Of a stretch of DNA of 64,000 nucleotides, positions 1 to 8,949 are shown piece after piece. The DNA comes from Leptospira koniambonensis (GTDB lineage Bacteria > Spirochaetota > Leptospiria > Leptospirales > Leptospiraceae). Numbering within the stretch: the stretch's first letter is position 1; every line of letters starts with the position of its first letter. The notes beneath the pieces were generated by a model, which worked only from the letters and a program-made list of their open reading frames with translations, ran no database searches and was not told where the DNA came from. The translations under genes were made by a program, and so were the position numbers. The DNA lies in the NCBI RefSeq assembly GCF_004769555.1, contig NZ_RQFY01000012.1, forward strand, positions 401,384 to 465,383. The letters run 5' to 3'.

Positions 1-55
1 AGTATTGGAACGGGTATAGACTATTTACGACTTCATTTATTTCGAAGGAGTAGAT

Positions 56-208
56 TTGTCGGAATTCCCGCAAGGATATTGAAATTGCCCCGCCCTGTTC
101 TGGGTGGGGGCTGGCCGGTGGTACAACACTCCGAATCCTTTATCACAAAATGTAAATCTCCACAAGTAAAATTTATCTCCACTAATCTTGGTTGGAATTC
201 CCGCATCC
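56..208. repeat. Intergenic repeat bounded by GGAATTCCCGCA, copy 1
   Basis: About 150 bases begin with TTGTCGGAATTCCCGCA (56-72) and end with TTGGAATTCCCGCATCC (192-208). Between them lie a GC-rich inverted segment (CCCCGCCC...GGGTGGGGGC, about 89-112) and the word TATCACAAAAT. The same order of words recurs at 18741-18896, so this is a dispersed intergenic element and not a gene. Short open frames across it follow from its composition. Confidence 0.7.
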
Positions 209-211
209 AAA

Positions 212-1288
212 TTACTTCTCTTCTAGTAGCGCCTTTCTCTCTTCCGTGCTTTTCTCCTTTAACTTCCTCATCTCTTCGTGAAACTTTGCAAAGTCCTTTC
301 CTACTTCTGCAAATCTTCTCTTGAAATATCCGCTTCCAGAATTGTAACGTAACATTCCGATGAAGTCTTCGTTATTCCAATCTCTTTCTGCAAGTTTTTT
401 GGAATTGATCTTGGTCCATTTTGTTTGCAGGATTTTCTTACGAAAATTTGAAATGATCTCTAATTTTTTGGCTCGAACGATATCGTCTGCTCCGCCTTCA
501 GAATAAGCGGCTTTCAGTAGATTTGCAGTTTCTATAATTAGATTTTTATAAAGTTTCGTTTCTTCTTCTGATCTTTTTCTTTCTTCAAATAGTTTTGGGC
601 CGCCGATCTTTAAGACATATTCATCTGAGCCTGTATCTTCTACAAAACTCGCATAACTTTCGTTAAATAGAGTATCTCCAGGAAAGTAAACCGTTGCATG
701 TGCCATTTCGTGGATGACGATCGAGGCTAAATCTCCTGGATCTTCATATAGTTGAGAAGAGAATAATGGATCTTCAAACCATCCTAAAGTAGAATATCCT
801 GCTGTGATCCGAATTCTTGTGTCGAAGCCCTGGTCTTTCAAAGATTGTTCTTCTTCTTTTACTTTTTCTAACGAAAAATATCCTTTGTATGGAACTGTTC
901 CCGCGATCGGAAACCACCAAGTATAGGATTCGAATTTAAGTGGATGACAAGCGCTTACATGCCAACCAATTGCTGGTCTATCCAATTGAACGAAACTTTT
1001 GAATCCACCTTCTGGAGAAAGTGCGAGCTCAGTGACACCGAATTCTCTGATCTTCTCCACTTCTTTTAATTTTGTTTTTGTGGTTTCTGGTATTTCAGGA
1101 TCTGCTAAAACTTCTGGGATCGCTTTTCTTTGTAGAAGTATCTTTGCCTGTTCTTTTCCAAGATGATAGAGATAGGGAATACATCCTTGGCCGGAAAAGA
1201 ATAGAAAAAACAAAACGGGTATCCCGGAAAAGAATCCGAGTCGACGATTCTTTCCGTTAGGTAGAAGGTGGGTTGAGTCTGATTGCAT
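212..1288 (-). CDS. DUF2265-type predicted aminopeptidase, lipoprotein
   Basis: A predicted metallopeptidase anchored to a membrane. The motif HEMAHATVYFPG contains HExxH, and is followed by FNESYASFVED, which supplies the downstream Glu typical of this predicted aminopeptidase family (Pfam Aminopep, DUF2265). The N-terminus from the chosen start has a basic stretch, a hydrophobic segment (FFSGIPVLFFLFFSG) and a lipobox-like SGQGC, so it is probably a lipoprotein. An upstream in-frame ATG at 1402 would add 38 basic residues before the signal. The ATG at 1288 is preferred because it places the signal peptide at the N-terminus and has AGGAA about 11 bases upstream. That ATG shares the bases CATG with the divergent protease start at 1287. 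Substrate unknown. Confidence 0.8.
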   Translation of the reverse strand: MQSDSTHLLPNGKNRRLGFFSGIPVLFFLFFSGQGCIPYLYHLGKEQAKILLQRKAIPEVLADPEIPETTKTKLKEVEKIREFGVTELALSPEGGFKSFVQLDRPAIGWHVSACHPLKFESYTWWFPIAGTVPYKGYFSLEKVKEEEQSLKDQGFDTRIRITAGYSTLGWFEDPLFSSQLYEDPGDLASIVIHEMAHATVYFPGDTLFNESYASFVEDTGSDEYVLKIGGPKLFEERKRSEEETKLYKNLIIETANLLKAAYSEGGADDIVRAKKLEIISNFRKKILQTKWTKINSKKLAERDWNNEDFIGMLRYNSGSGYFKRRFAEVGKDFAKFHEEMRKLKEKSTEERKALLEEK

Positions 1289-2387
1289 GAATATTCGTCT
1301 TCCTAAAATCGTTTGGATCAATATCGGACTTTTGGTTTTATTCCTATTCGTCCTCATTCTTCCGGGAGAAGGAGGTTTGTCCTCCTTTTTCCGAGGCGGC
1401 AAACCACTCGGTTATTCCGACCAAAGAGCCGGGATCCAATTGCAGAATGCTTTTAGAAATGTTTATAATTCTTCTAAGGATTCTGTAGTTTCTATCCGGA
1501 CCAAAAAAACAGAAGCGATCACAAGTCCTTACCAATATTTCGATTATCGCACCGAAAAACTTTCTTCTTTCGGGAGTGGGTTTTTAATCCATGAAAAAGG
1601 ATATGTTGTCACAAATTTTCACGTTATCTCTGACGCGGAAAGTATAGAAGTAATTGCCTCAGACGGTAGTGTTTTCCCCGCTAAATTTGTGGGAAGCCAT
1701 GAAAGAGCGGATATTGCTCTTCTAAAAATTAAAGAAGGAAGTGGACTCAAACCTGTTTCTTTTGGTGATTCTGATAAGATAGAAGTGGGGGATTGGGCAA
1801 TCGCAATCGGTTCTCCTTTCGGTTTAGAAAGATCTTTTTCGGTAGGTGTGGTTTCTGCAAAATACAGAGAAGATTTGGATGAGACAGGACAAACCCATAT
1901 CCAAACAGACAGTATGATCAATCCAGGTTCCAGCGGTGGACCACTTCTAAACATATACGGAGAAGTAATCGGGATCAATCGTTTGATCCGAAGTGACTCT
2001 GGTAGGAACACCGGCATCGGTTTTGCTATCCCGATGAATTATGCTAAAAAAATAATCCAGCTTATCGAAGAGAATAAGGGCAGAATTATCAGACCTGCGA
2101 CCCTGGGTGTGATGGCGACTGTCCCACTTCCTGATCATAGGAGAGCCCTAGGAATTCCCGCAGATTGGAAAGGGGTTCTGGTTTATGATATGGATTCAGG
2201 TTCTTCGGCAGAAAGTTCCGGTTTGAAACGATATGACTTCATTATGGAAGCAAACGGAGTCCAAGTTAAAAATATTAATGATCTGAGGGAACAGGTCGGA
2301 ATAGTAGGATTAGGCGGCAGGTTAAAACTTAGGATCTACAGGGAGAAATCCCTGCAAGAACTGACCGTTAGATTGATACAGAAATAA
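1287..2387 (+). CDS. HtrA/DegP-like periplasmic serine protease
   Basis: A trypsin-fold protease of the S1C (HtrA) family that degrades or cleaves misfolded envelope proteins. One N-terminal membrane segment (about residues 8-26) acts as uncleaved anchor or signal. The catalytic triad is visible: His112 in TNFHVISDAES, Asp142 in RADIALLKI and Ser216 in NPGSSGGPLLN. A single PDZ domain fills about residues 270-360. At 366 residues with one PDZ domain it resembles DegS-type members more than two-PDZ DegP. Its ATG overlaps the divergent lipoprotein start within CATG and it lacks a well-spaced ribosome-binding site. The aminotransferase follows after 25 bases. The family is certain; the exact substrate is not. 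Confidence 0.93.
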   Translation: MNIRLPKIVWINIGLLVLFLFVLILPGEGGLSSFFRGGKPLGYSDQRAGIQLQNAFRNVYNSSKDSVVSIRTKKTEAITSPYQYFDYRTEKLSSFGSGFLIHEKGYVVTNFHVISDAESIEVIASDGSVFPAKFVGSHERADIALLKIKEGSGLKPVSFGDSDKIEVGDWAIAIGSPFGLERSFSVGVVSAKYREDLDETGQTHIQTDSMINPGSSGGPLLNIYGEVIGINRLIRSDSGRNTGIGFAIPMNYAKKIIQLIEENKGRIIRPATLGVMATVPLPDHRRALGIPADWKGVLVYDMDSGSSAESSGLKRYDFIMEANGVQVKNINDLREQVGIVGLGGRLKLRIYREKSLQELTVRLIQK

Positions 2388-2412
2388 TTTTTCTAAAATC
2401 ATAAGGCTAGAC

Positions 2413-3717
2413 ATGAGAAGAAATATCGTTCATAGCGGTGCTGATGCTCTCATTTACGAGATCCGTCAGATCGTAGGAGTCGCTAAAAAGTTAGAAGCTC
2501 TCGGAGTTCCGATTACGTACGAAAATATCGGGGACCCCATCCAAAAAGGAGAGAAGGTCGCTCCTTGGATGAAAAAAATCGTATCTGATCTGATCCTCGA
2601 AGACAAATCCTGGGCCTATACGGCTACACAAGGATACGAGAAGACCAGAAATTTTTTAGCAGATAAAGTAAACGAAAGAGGCGGGGCCCAGATCACCGCC
2701 GAAGATATTTTATTTTTCAACGGACTTGGTGACGCAGTCGCTAAAATTTTTGGATTCTTACGAAGAGAGGCTCGAGTTATAGGACCAAGTCCTGCATATT
2801 CCACTCTTTCTTCTGCAGAAGCAGCTCACTCTGGCTATGAGCATATGACTTATAATTTAAATCCTGAGCAGGGCTGGATGCCTGATCTGGAAGATATTGA
2901 GAATAAGGTCAAATACAATGACTCGATTGCGGGTATCCTTTTAATCAATCCGGATAATCCAACCGGCGCAGTATATGATAAAAATGTAATGCGTGAGATC
3001 GTAAAGATCGCAGAAAAATATGATGTAATGCTTATTTGCGACGAGACTTATGCTCATGTGAATTATTCTGAAACTGGGACGATCCATCTTTCAGAAGTGA
3101 TCGGAAATAAGGTCCCTGGAATGGCTCTTCGTTCCGTGTCTAAGGAATTTCCTTGGCCAGGTGGAAGATGCGGCTGGCTGGAGATCTTTAACAAAGATAA
3201 AGATCCAGTTTTTGCACGTTATGCAAAATCTCTTTTGGATGCTAAAATGTTGGAGGTATGTTCTACCACTCTTCCTCAGATGGCAATTCCAGAAGTATAT
3301 TCACATCCTCAATTCCTTCCCCACTTAAAAGAAAGAAATGAGAAGTTCAAGAAGAAGGCGAAACTTGCCACCGAGTCTTTTAAAGGGCTCAAAGGTGTAA
3401 CTGTAGTAGAGCCTAAAGGTGCATTCTATCTTACTGTTGCATTCGATAAAGGAATTTTGGGGGATAAGATGACTCTTCCAATTTCTAATCCAAAGGCAGA
3501 AGAATTTATACGCCCTCTTCTTGGGAACTGTGCTCCGGATCGTAGATTTGTGTATTATCTTTTGGCTTCTACAGGGATTTGTGTGGTTCCACTTTCTTCT
3601 TTCTGTACGGATCGAGATGGTTTTAGGGTCACTCTTCTGGAAGAAGATGAGGAAAAATTCCGTTGGATCTATAACACTTTAAGAAAGAGTATAGAGGACT
3701 ATACAGCTTCCGTTTAG
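2413..3717 (+). CDS. Class I/II PLP-dependent aminotransferase
   Basis: A cytosolic fold-type I aminotransferase of 434 residues. The motifs are those of the aspartate aminotransferase superfamily: NPDNPTGAVYD (substrate/PLP loop), ICDETYAH (Asp contacting the pyridine nitrogen) and SVSKEFPWPGGRCGW, which carries the Schiff-base lysine. The C-terminal STGICVVPLSSF segment leads to an Arg that would bind the substrate carboxylate (DGFRVTLLEED). The amino donor and acceptor cannot be assigned; alanine, aspartate or aromatic specificity are all possible. It sits three bases before murI on the same strand, so the pair is likely co-transcribed. Confidence 0.88.
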   Translation: MRRNIVHSGADALIYEIRQIVGVAKKLEALGVPITYENIGDPIQKGEKVAPWMKKIVSDLILEDKSWAYTATQGYEKTRNFLADKVNERGGAQITAEDILFFNGLGDAVAKIFGFLRREARVIGPSPAYSTLSSAEAAHSGYEHMTYNLNPEQGWMPDLEDIENKVKYNDSIAGILLINPDNPTGAVYDKNVMREIVKIAEKYDVMLICDETYAHVNYSETGTIHLSEVIGNKVPGMALRSVSKEFPWPGGRCGWLEIFNKDKDPVFARYAKSLLDAKMLEVCSTTLPQMAIPEVYSHPQFLPHLKERNEKFKKKAKLATESFKGLKGVTVVEPKGAFYLTVAFDKGILGDKMTLPISNPKAEEFIRPLLGNCAPDRRFVYYLLASTGICVVPLSSFCTDRDGFRVTLLEEDEEKFRWIYNTLRKSIEDYTASV

Positions 3718-3720
3718 GAT

Positions 3721-4485
3721 ATGAGTAACAATAAAGAAAGAGTTCCTAAGATCGGAGTGATGGATTCCGGAATGGGAGGACTTTCCGTTCTTAAGGAACT
3801 CTTAGATCTTCCATATTCTGTGAATTTTCTTTATTATGGGGATCTTGCACACGCTCCTTATGGAGAGAAACAAACCTCCGAAGTTTTGGAACTCACTCGT
3901 AATGTATGTAATTTTTTCTTAAAGGAAGAAGTAGATGCGATCCTTCTCGCATGTAATACTGCAACCTCTGCTTCTGCTTATAAATTAAGAGAAGAATTGT
4001 CCGTACCTGTATTTGGTATGGAACCTGCGATCAAACCTGCGCTCTTGGCACACGCTGGGGAAAAAGTTGCGTTACTCGCCACTTCAGTCACTCATAGGGA
4101 AGAAAAGTTACAGGACTTAAAATCTGAACTTGGCGCATCCGAAAGGGTGGTTCATCTGAATTGTGACGGCCTTGCAACGCTCGTGGATCATGGAAAATGG
4201 GAAGAGGCCAAACTTCTTCTTAAAAACATATTAAAAATCCCTCAAGAACAAGGAATTCGTGCTCTTGTATTGGGATGCACACATTACGTATTCTTAAAAA
4301 ACGAAATCAAAGACCTATATCCAGAGGCTGTTTTGCATGATGGGAACCTTGGGACCGTCCGCCATTTAGTCAGATCTCTTCATTTGGATGAGAAACAAGG
4401 GCATCCTAATTATAATCTGTTCTTTTCTTCCAATACAAATAGGGAAGAAACGGAAGGTTTAGTCTCCCGGTTATTACAAAAATAA
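3721..4485 (+). CDS. murI: Glutamate racemase
   Basis: Interconverts L- and D-glutamate for peptidoglycan synthesis in the cytosol, using two cysteines as acid/base catalysts. Both are present: Cys78 in LLACNTATSA and Cys186 in LGCTHYVFLK. The N-terminal IGVMDSGMGGLSVL and YYGDLAHAPYG blocks are the standard family signatures. Length (254 residues) is normal. It follows the aminotransferase almost immediately. Downstream, from 4486, lies one of the dispersed palindromic intergenic repeats. Confidence 0.96.
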   Translation: MSNNKERVPKIGVMDSGMGGLSVLKELLDLPYSVNFLYYGDLAHAPYGEKQTSEVLELTRNVCNFFLKEEVDAILLACNTATSASAYKLREELSVPVFGMEPAIKPALLAHAGEKVALLATSVTHREEKLQDLKSELGASERVVHLNCDGLATLVDHGKWEEAKLLLKNILKIPQEQGIRALVLGCTHYVFLKNEIKDLYPEAVLHDGNLGTVRHLVRSLHLDEKQGHPNYNLFFSSNTNREETEGLVSRLLQK

Positions 4486-4530
4486 GTTTCGCACGGAGTT
4501 CTCGGAGCACGCAGAGATGCCGAAGGCAGA
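4486..4530. repeat. Half of a dispersed palindromic intergenic repeat
   Basis: The words GTTTCGCACGGAGTTC and GGAGCACGCAGAG follow the murI stop codon. The same words, with their reverse complements, occur at 40270-40360 and 51707-51788, and related ones at 12325, 48609 and 50845. Here only one arm is evident, so the element may be partial. Confidence 0.6.
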
Positions 4531-4620
4531 GGCGGCCAAAACTTTTTTGGGAAATTTTTTTCCTAAAGAGTATTTTTTGATTCCCGGTCTAGGTGCTTTG
4601 TATTAGCTTTATGAATCCGT

Positions 4621-5232
4621 ATGAACTCTATATCCCTCTCAAAGATAGTTACGATCCTATTAGTTCCGAGCCTATTCTTCTTCTGCAAACCTAAAGAGGA
4701 AGAGACTACGGATGCAGTTGTCTCCTTCATCGTTGGAAAAGTGACCGCTGAAAAAGCAGGCTCTGTCCTGAAGCCAAGTGATCGTGTTGTGGAATCCGAA
4801 ACCGTAAAAACAGATAAGGATGCTACTGTAGATCTAACCACTACTTTAGGGACAGTTAGACTCTTGGGTGGTTCGGAGGCTTCTATTGCTGCATTGAGAG
4901 CAGATCAAAATTATATTAAGGTCAACTCAGGTAATATTTTAGTAAAAGTCGCCAAACTGAAAAAGAACGAATCTATCTCCATCGACACTCCTACCGTAGT
5001 TGCTGCTGTTAGAGGAACCCAATTTTGGGGACAAGTGAATCCTGCTAATGAAACAGGAACTTTTGCAGTTCGCGAAGGAAGCGTTCAGATCACTAGAAAA
5101 GACGATGAGGCCCGAGTTTTAGTAAAAGCGGGAGAAGCAGTGGATTTAGGCCCTGGGATCAAGGCTCTAAAAGTTCGCCCTGCAGCGGCGGGTGAGCTCT
5201 CCGCAATGGAACAAATCGATCAAATGAAATAG
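4621..5232 (+). CDS. FecR-domain lipoprotein
   Basis: A secreted lipoprotein: a short N-terminus, a hydrophobic segment and the lipobox LFFFC with the lipidated Cys at residue 22. The body contains a FecR domain (about residues 60-180) with the typical TLGTVRLLGGSEASI and TPTVVAAVRGTQFWGQV segments. FecR domains were first defined in periplasmic regulators of iron uptake, but stand-alone FecR lipoproteins are common in spirochaetes and have no established signalling partner. No sigma factor or TonB receptor is adjacent. Function unknown beyond being an envelope protein. Confidence 0.85.
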   Translation: MNSISLSKIVTILLVPSLFFFCKPKEEETTDAVVSFIVGKVTAEKAGSVLKPSDRVVESETVKTDKDATVDLTTTLGTVRLLGGSEASIAALRADQNYIKVNSGNILVKVAKLKKNESISIDTPTVVAAVRGTQFWGQVNPANETGTFAVREGSVQITRKDDEARVLVKAGEAVDLGPGIKALKVRPAAAGELSAMEQIDQMK

Positions 5233-5285
5233 CTTTTTTTCTGGGCATTAGATCCGATCCGGGAATTCTGTTCTGGAGCGGGTCC

Positions 5286-6323
5286 ATGCAAGAAGAAATC
5301 AGTTATAAATCCGCCGGAGTCGATACAGAAGCCGGCCAAGAATTCGTCAAAAAGATCAAACAAAACGTAGAATCCACCCATGGCCCAAGAGTGCTTGGCG
5401 GGCTGGGAGGATTTTCAGGCGCCTTTGACGTTTCCTTCCTCAAAAATTATAAAAACCCAATATTGCTCAGCGGTACCGATGGTGTAGGAACCAAAGTAGA
5501 ACTCGCTCGTTTATTCAATATCCATGATACGATCGGCATAGACTTAGTTGCTATGTGTGTGAATGATATTCTTGTCTCTGGTGGAGAACCTTTATTCTTC
5601 TTAGATTATATAGCCTGCGGTAAATTGATCCCTGAAAGAATGGAAAGGATCGTTGCAGGTATCGTAAAAGGATGTAAACTTTCCGGAGCTGCATTACTTG
5701 GCGGAGAAACTGCAGAACATCCTGGCACTATGGATCCGGACGAATACGATTTAGGCGGATTTGTTGTAGGTGCAGTGGAGAAGGAAGACTTAATAGATGG
5801 ATCCAAGATCAAACCTGGAGATATCGTTTTAGGTTTAGAATCTTCCGGTCCTCATAGCAATGGATTTTCTCTCATTCGTAAATTGTATTTAGAGGGGGGA
5901 AGAAAACTTCCCGCAAATCCAGAGTTAGTCGGTTTTTTAAAAGAATTCGCACTTCGTCCTACAAGGATCTATGTCCAGAGTATACTGAACCTTACCAAGA
6001 AGGTGGAAGTGAAAGGAATGGTACATATTACTGGAGGAGGTTTTTATGAAAACATCCCTAGAGTGCTTTCTGATTCCTTAGCGATTGAGATCAAAAGAGA
6101 AAATCTTCCTGAGAATCCTTTCTTTACCCGAGTGCAAAAAGATTTTCCTTCTTTATCTGAAAAGGAATTGTATTCCACTTTTAATATGGGAATCGGATAC
6201 ATAGCCATCGTTTCTCCAGAGTCAGTAGCAGATGCAACCGCAGCTTTGGAAGAAAAAGGAGAACTGGTCCATAAAATCGGAGTAATCACTTCGAAAAATA
6301 AAGAGTCCGTTCTTTTTGTCTGA
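5286..6323 (+). CDS. purM: Phosphoribosylformylglycinamidine cyclo-ligase (AIR synthetase)
   Basis: Closes the imidazole ring in purine biosynthesis, converting FGAM and ATP to AIR. It starts with the family signature YKSAGVDTEAGQEFV and continues with LLSGTDGVGTKVELA, IGIDLVAMCVNDI, GGETAEHPG and HITGGGFYENIPR, all typical of PurM. At 345 residues it is full length. No other purine gene is adjacent, so it is a single-gene locus between the FecR lipoprotein and the ClC channel. Confidence 0.97.
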   Translation: MQEEISYKSAGVDTEAGQEFVKKIKQNVESTHGPRVLGGLGGFSGAFDVSFLKNYKNPILLSGTDGVGTKVELARLFNIHDTIGIDLVAMCVNDILVSGGEPLFFLDYIACGKLIPERMERIVAGIVKGCKLSGAALLGGETAEHPGTMDPDEYDLGGFVVGAVEKEDLIDGSKIKPGDIVLGLESSGPHSNGFSLIRKLYLEGGRKLPANPELVGFLKEFALRPTRIYVQSILNLTKKVEVKGMVHITGGGFYENIPRVLSDSLAIEIKRENLPENPFFTRVQKDFPSLSEKELYSTFNMGIGYIAIVSPESVADATAALEEKGELVHKIGVITSKNKESVLFV

Positions 6324-6344
6324 ATTTTTCAAACCGGCAGATAT

Positions 6345-7601
6345 ATGGATCGGATCCAAACTTTTTTAAAAAATCCAATTTTTATTTTATCTAAAAAGAA
6401 TCCATTCATGCTTTCCAGATGGAGTATTTTGTATGTACTCCTTGGATTATTTGCTGGTGTATTTTCTGCTGTGTTTTGGAAAATCCTGGAATTTCTCACT
6501 AAACTTTTAGCGGGTTTCGAAGGACATTATATTATTCTAATTATGACCCTGTCCGGTTTAGGAATAGGTCTTCTCATTTATTTCTTGGGGGAACCAGGAG
6601 AAATTTCATTAGTAATTGATAATATTCGTTTTAGGGGAGGAAAACTCGACCCTAAAAATAATCCTTCTATGAGTTTGTCTTCTTTACTCAGTATTTCCTC
6701 CGGAGGAAGTGCAGGACCAGAAGCTCCACTTGTTCAGATCACAGGTTCTTTCGGAAGTTGGTTTGCGGAGAAGATAGGGTTAGAAGGAGAAGAGCTTAGA
6801 TCCATGACCATTGCGGGAATGGCAGCTGGATTTACTTCTTTATTTGGCTCTCCTTTAGGCGGAGCTTTATTTGCGTTGGAGATCTTACAACATAGGCATG
6901 TGGTAGAATATTATGAGGCTCTATTACCTGCATTCCTCTCCAGTTGCAGTGCTTATTTTGTATTCTTGTTCATGACTGATATGGGAATAGGACCTACTTG
7001 GGAATTCCCACAATATGTTCCAGGTGGAATAGAAGATTTCCAATACGCGATCGGATTTGGAATGGCAGGGGCAATCGTAGGTTGGATCTTCTATGGAATA
7101 TTCAGAATTACTAAATTTTCTTTTTCTAAAATAACTCTTCCTATCTTCGTAAAGACTACCATTGGCGGATTATTACTCGGCTGTATTGCTTATTACGAAC
7201 CATTGACCCGCTATTTTGGGCATGATCAATTGAATGAGATCGTAGTTACTAAAGGAACCTGGATCTTTTTTGGGACTCTTGCTTTATTGAAGATACTCGC
7301 GATCAATATAACTGTTTCCAGCGGTTGGAGAGGGGGGATTATTATACCGTTATTCTTCGTTGGGGCGGTAGCGGGCAGATTTTTTATGGACTTCTTCCCA
7401 TCTGAAAACGAATCTTTTTTGCTTATCTGTTTGATGGCATCCGTGAATGCTTCCGTAACCAAAACACCTATCAGCACTACTATATTACTCACTGGATTAA
7501 CAGGAGTTTCCAATTTTACTCCTGTATTATTTGCCTCTTTGAGCGGTTACTTCTTATCTCCTAAGGCCCCGTTTATCAGTTCTCAGGCGGATTCGGTTTA
7601 A
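6345..7601 (+). CDS. ClC-family chloride channel or antiporter
   Basis: An integral membrane protein with about ten hydrophobic helices across 418 residues. The ClC selectivity motifs are present: GGSAGPEAPLVQ (the GxxxP region, here SAGPE in place of GKEGP, keeping the gating-type Glu) and GWRGGIIIPLFFVGAVAGR (the GGxxxP region). There is no C-terminal CBS pair, as in many bacterial members. Whether it is a channel or a proton-coupled exchanger cannot be decided here. It starts 21 bases after purM. Confidence 0.92.
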   Translation: MDRIQTFLKNPIFILSKKNPFMLSRWSILYVLLGLFAGVFSAVFWKILEFLTKLLAGFEGHYIILIMTLSGLGIGLLIYFLGEPGEISLVIDNIRFRGGKLDPKNNPSMSLSSLLSISSGGSAGPEAPLVQITGSFGSWFAEKIGLEGEELRSMTIAGMAAGFTSLFGSPLGGALFALEILQHRHVVEYYEALLPAFLSSCSAYFVFLFMTDMGIGPTWEFPQYVPGGIEDFQYAIGFGMAGAIVGWIFYGIFRITKFSFSKITLPIFVKTTIGGLLLGCIAYYEPLTRYFGHDQLNEIVVTKGTWIFFGTLALLKILAINITVSSGWRGGIIIPLFFVGAVAGRFFMDFFPSENESFLLICLMASVNASVTKTPISTTILLTGLTGVSNFTPVLFASLSGYFLSPKAPFISSQADSV

Positions 7602-7640
7602 GATAGCTATATTTCTGGACGGAAGCCAAGCCCGTTGTGA

Positions 7641-7844
7641 GTGCGAAAGTCTAAAAAGAAACTTTTATCTCCTTTTGGGGGATACGTTAGACTAGGTCCG
7701 AACCATTACTGGTTAACTATGAAGATTAACGGGATTATGTATGATTTCAATAATAAAACTGTTCGAGATAATGGTCTTCCTCAACGATTGGAATGGAATC
7801 TGAAAAAGACGGGGTCGAAAGGAATTTATGGCATATTTTACTAA
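7641..7844 (+). CDS. Hypothetical 67-residue protein, possible gene fragment
   Basis: A GTG-initiated frame of 67 residues, basic at the N-terminus, with a compact block (GPNHYWLTMKINGIMYDF) and ending GIYGIFY. I do not recognise a family. It has no signal peptide or membrane segment. It overlaps the next lipoprotein gene by 17 bases, and its position in front of a small lipoprotein matches that of the decayed frames at 8950-9232. It may be the surviving C-terminal end of a larger gene instead of a complete protein. The start codon is uncertain. Confidence 0.4.
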   Translation: MRKSKKKLLSPFGGYVRLGPNHYWLTMKINGIMYDFNNKTVRDNGLPQRLEWNLKKTGSKGIYGIFY

Positions 7845-8346
7845 GGGTAGTTTGATTTTTATTCTTCTCACAACTTTGATACTCCAGTGTAAGGATGAGA
7901 ATACAAGTAAAGATGGAGGGAATATGACAGAGGAAGATCTATGGTTTTCCAAACTTCCGGATTTGACGAGCGAAGAGAGGGAAATATTCCAAGGAGTTTA
8001 TGAGGTTGAAGTTGGTCGAGCATTTGCAGAAGAGTATGCCCCAGATGCTAAAATACAGTATTCCTATATAAATCAGTGTGCATATTTTGAGCCTAACGGT
8101 AAGATTTTTCGTATTTGGTATACAAACAATGATCAAGAGATCTTATTTGATGTAAAAAGAGAAAGTGACACACGTTTTGTTTTTAAACGGGGGAATAAAC
8201 ATTTTAGTGCTCGTTATTCAAATAAAGGTTGGTTGACTTTTATTTTATTTAAGGATCCGAAGTCCCAAACAGATCTTGCAAAAACAAATCAGTCCTACGA
8301 GGACTGCCATGAAGAGCAGCTGAACATTTTTAAGAGCGGTGGTTGA
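7828..8346 (+). CDS. Small lipoprotein, unknown function
   Basis: 172 residues with a lipoprotein signal: KGSLIFILLTTLILQC, lipidated Cys at about residue 21, followed by a hydrophilic Asp/Glu/Lys linker. The body has FQGVYEVEVG, an NQCAYFEPNGKIFRIWY block and a C-terminal YEDC. The same order of elements (F-x-GVY, a central Cys, a C-terminal D-D/E-C) is seen in the lipoprotein at 9248-9772, so the two are probably distant paralogues. The next gene begins 33 bases later and they look like a two-gene unit. No known domain. Confidence 0.75.
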   Translation: MAYFTKGSLIFILLTTLILQCKDENTSKDGGNMTEEDLWFSKLPDLTSEEREIFQGVYEVEVGRAFAEEYAPDAKIQYSYINQCAYFEPNGKIFRIWYTNNDQEILFDVKRESDTRFVFKRGNKHFSARYSNKGWLTFILFKDPKSQTDLAKTNQSYEDCHEEQLNIFKSGG

Positions 8347-8379
8347 GTTCCTTTTTGTTAAAGATTGGTAAGTGAAAAT

Positions 8380-8817
8380 ATGAGATACGCAGATAAATTT
8401 TTTTTTGGTTTTAATATAATCTTTTTCCTCATTCTGAGTTATTTCGGCTATTTTATCTATCATACATTTGATCGCCCGGATACAATAGAATATAGTCGAA
8501 AGGATATTAGTAAAGGGTTTGAATATGTTTTATTCAAGAGAGCTAAGAACTTTTTCGGTAGTTATAAATATTATTTTGGGGCTCGTCCTTTCAATGATGA
8601 ATCTCCTTTTATAATGAAATACTTCCCTGTCCTTGATACGGATAAAGATTATTTTGATAAAATTCAGTCTTTAGAGTCTTGTGGTAATGATACCTATGTT
8701 ATTGTTATGCAGAAAGGCCCTCGAGAAGATTATAAAAGATTTAATATATTTGATAAAGTTTCCCAATTGATAAATGAAGAGTTACTAGAGGCCTGTAAGC
8801 GAGAACAGCTAAGATAG
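8380..8817 (+). CDS. Small single-pass membrane protein, unknown function
   Basis: About 145 residues with one N-terminal membrane segment (FNIIFFLILSYFGYFIY) and a soluble domain containing YYFGARPFNDESPF, KYFPVLDTDKDYFDKI, a LESCGNDTYVIV block and FNIFDKVSQ. A TTG at 8365 could add five residues, but the ATG at 8380 aligns with the start region of the broken paralogue at 9797 (N-M-R-Y against N-L-K-Y), so it is preferred. It is paired with the upstream lipoprotein. The pair could be an immunity or envelope system, but nothing identifies its role. Confidence 0.7.
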   Translation: MRYADKFFFGFNIIFFLILSYFGYFIYHTFDRPDTIEYSRKDISKGFEYVLFKRAKNFFGSYKYYFGARPFNDESPFIMKYFPVLDTDKDYFDKIQSLESCGNDTYVIVMQKGPREDYKRFNIFDKVSQLINEELLEACKREQLR

Positions 8818-8917
8818 ATAAATTCGAAAAGGAATGAAGCTGCCAAATGCAATATGTAACTAAACGTACATTGGGCTATCTCCTTTTCCCAATCGTAAAA
8901 ATGAATTAACCCATCCA

Positions 8918-8947
8918 AGCCCGGTTTTGGCCGGGTTTTCTTGTTTT
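8918..8947 (+). terminator. Rho-independent terminator
   Basis: Stem CCCGG (8920-8924) and CCGGG (8931-8935) with loop TTTTGG, then a T-rich tail TTTTCTTGTTTT. It closes the lipoprotein/membrane-protein pair at 7828-8817. The tail resembles that of the terminator at 10994. Confidence 0.8.
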
Positions 8948-8949
8948 AA

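Noticed and set aside
1..53. Possible 3' end of an upstream gene (frame ending with TAG at 51-53)
   Set aside because: Only 16 codons are visible and the other strand cannot be excluded. Nothing identifies a product.
79..324. 81-codon plus-strand frame
   Set aside because: It runs through the intergenic repeat and the 3' end of the peptidase gene, without a ribosome-binding site.
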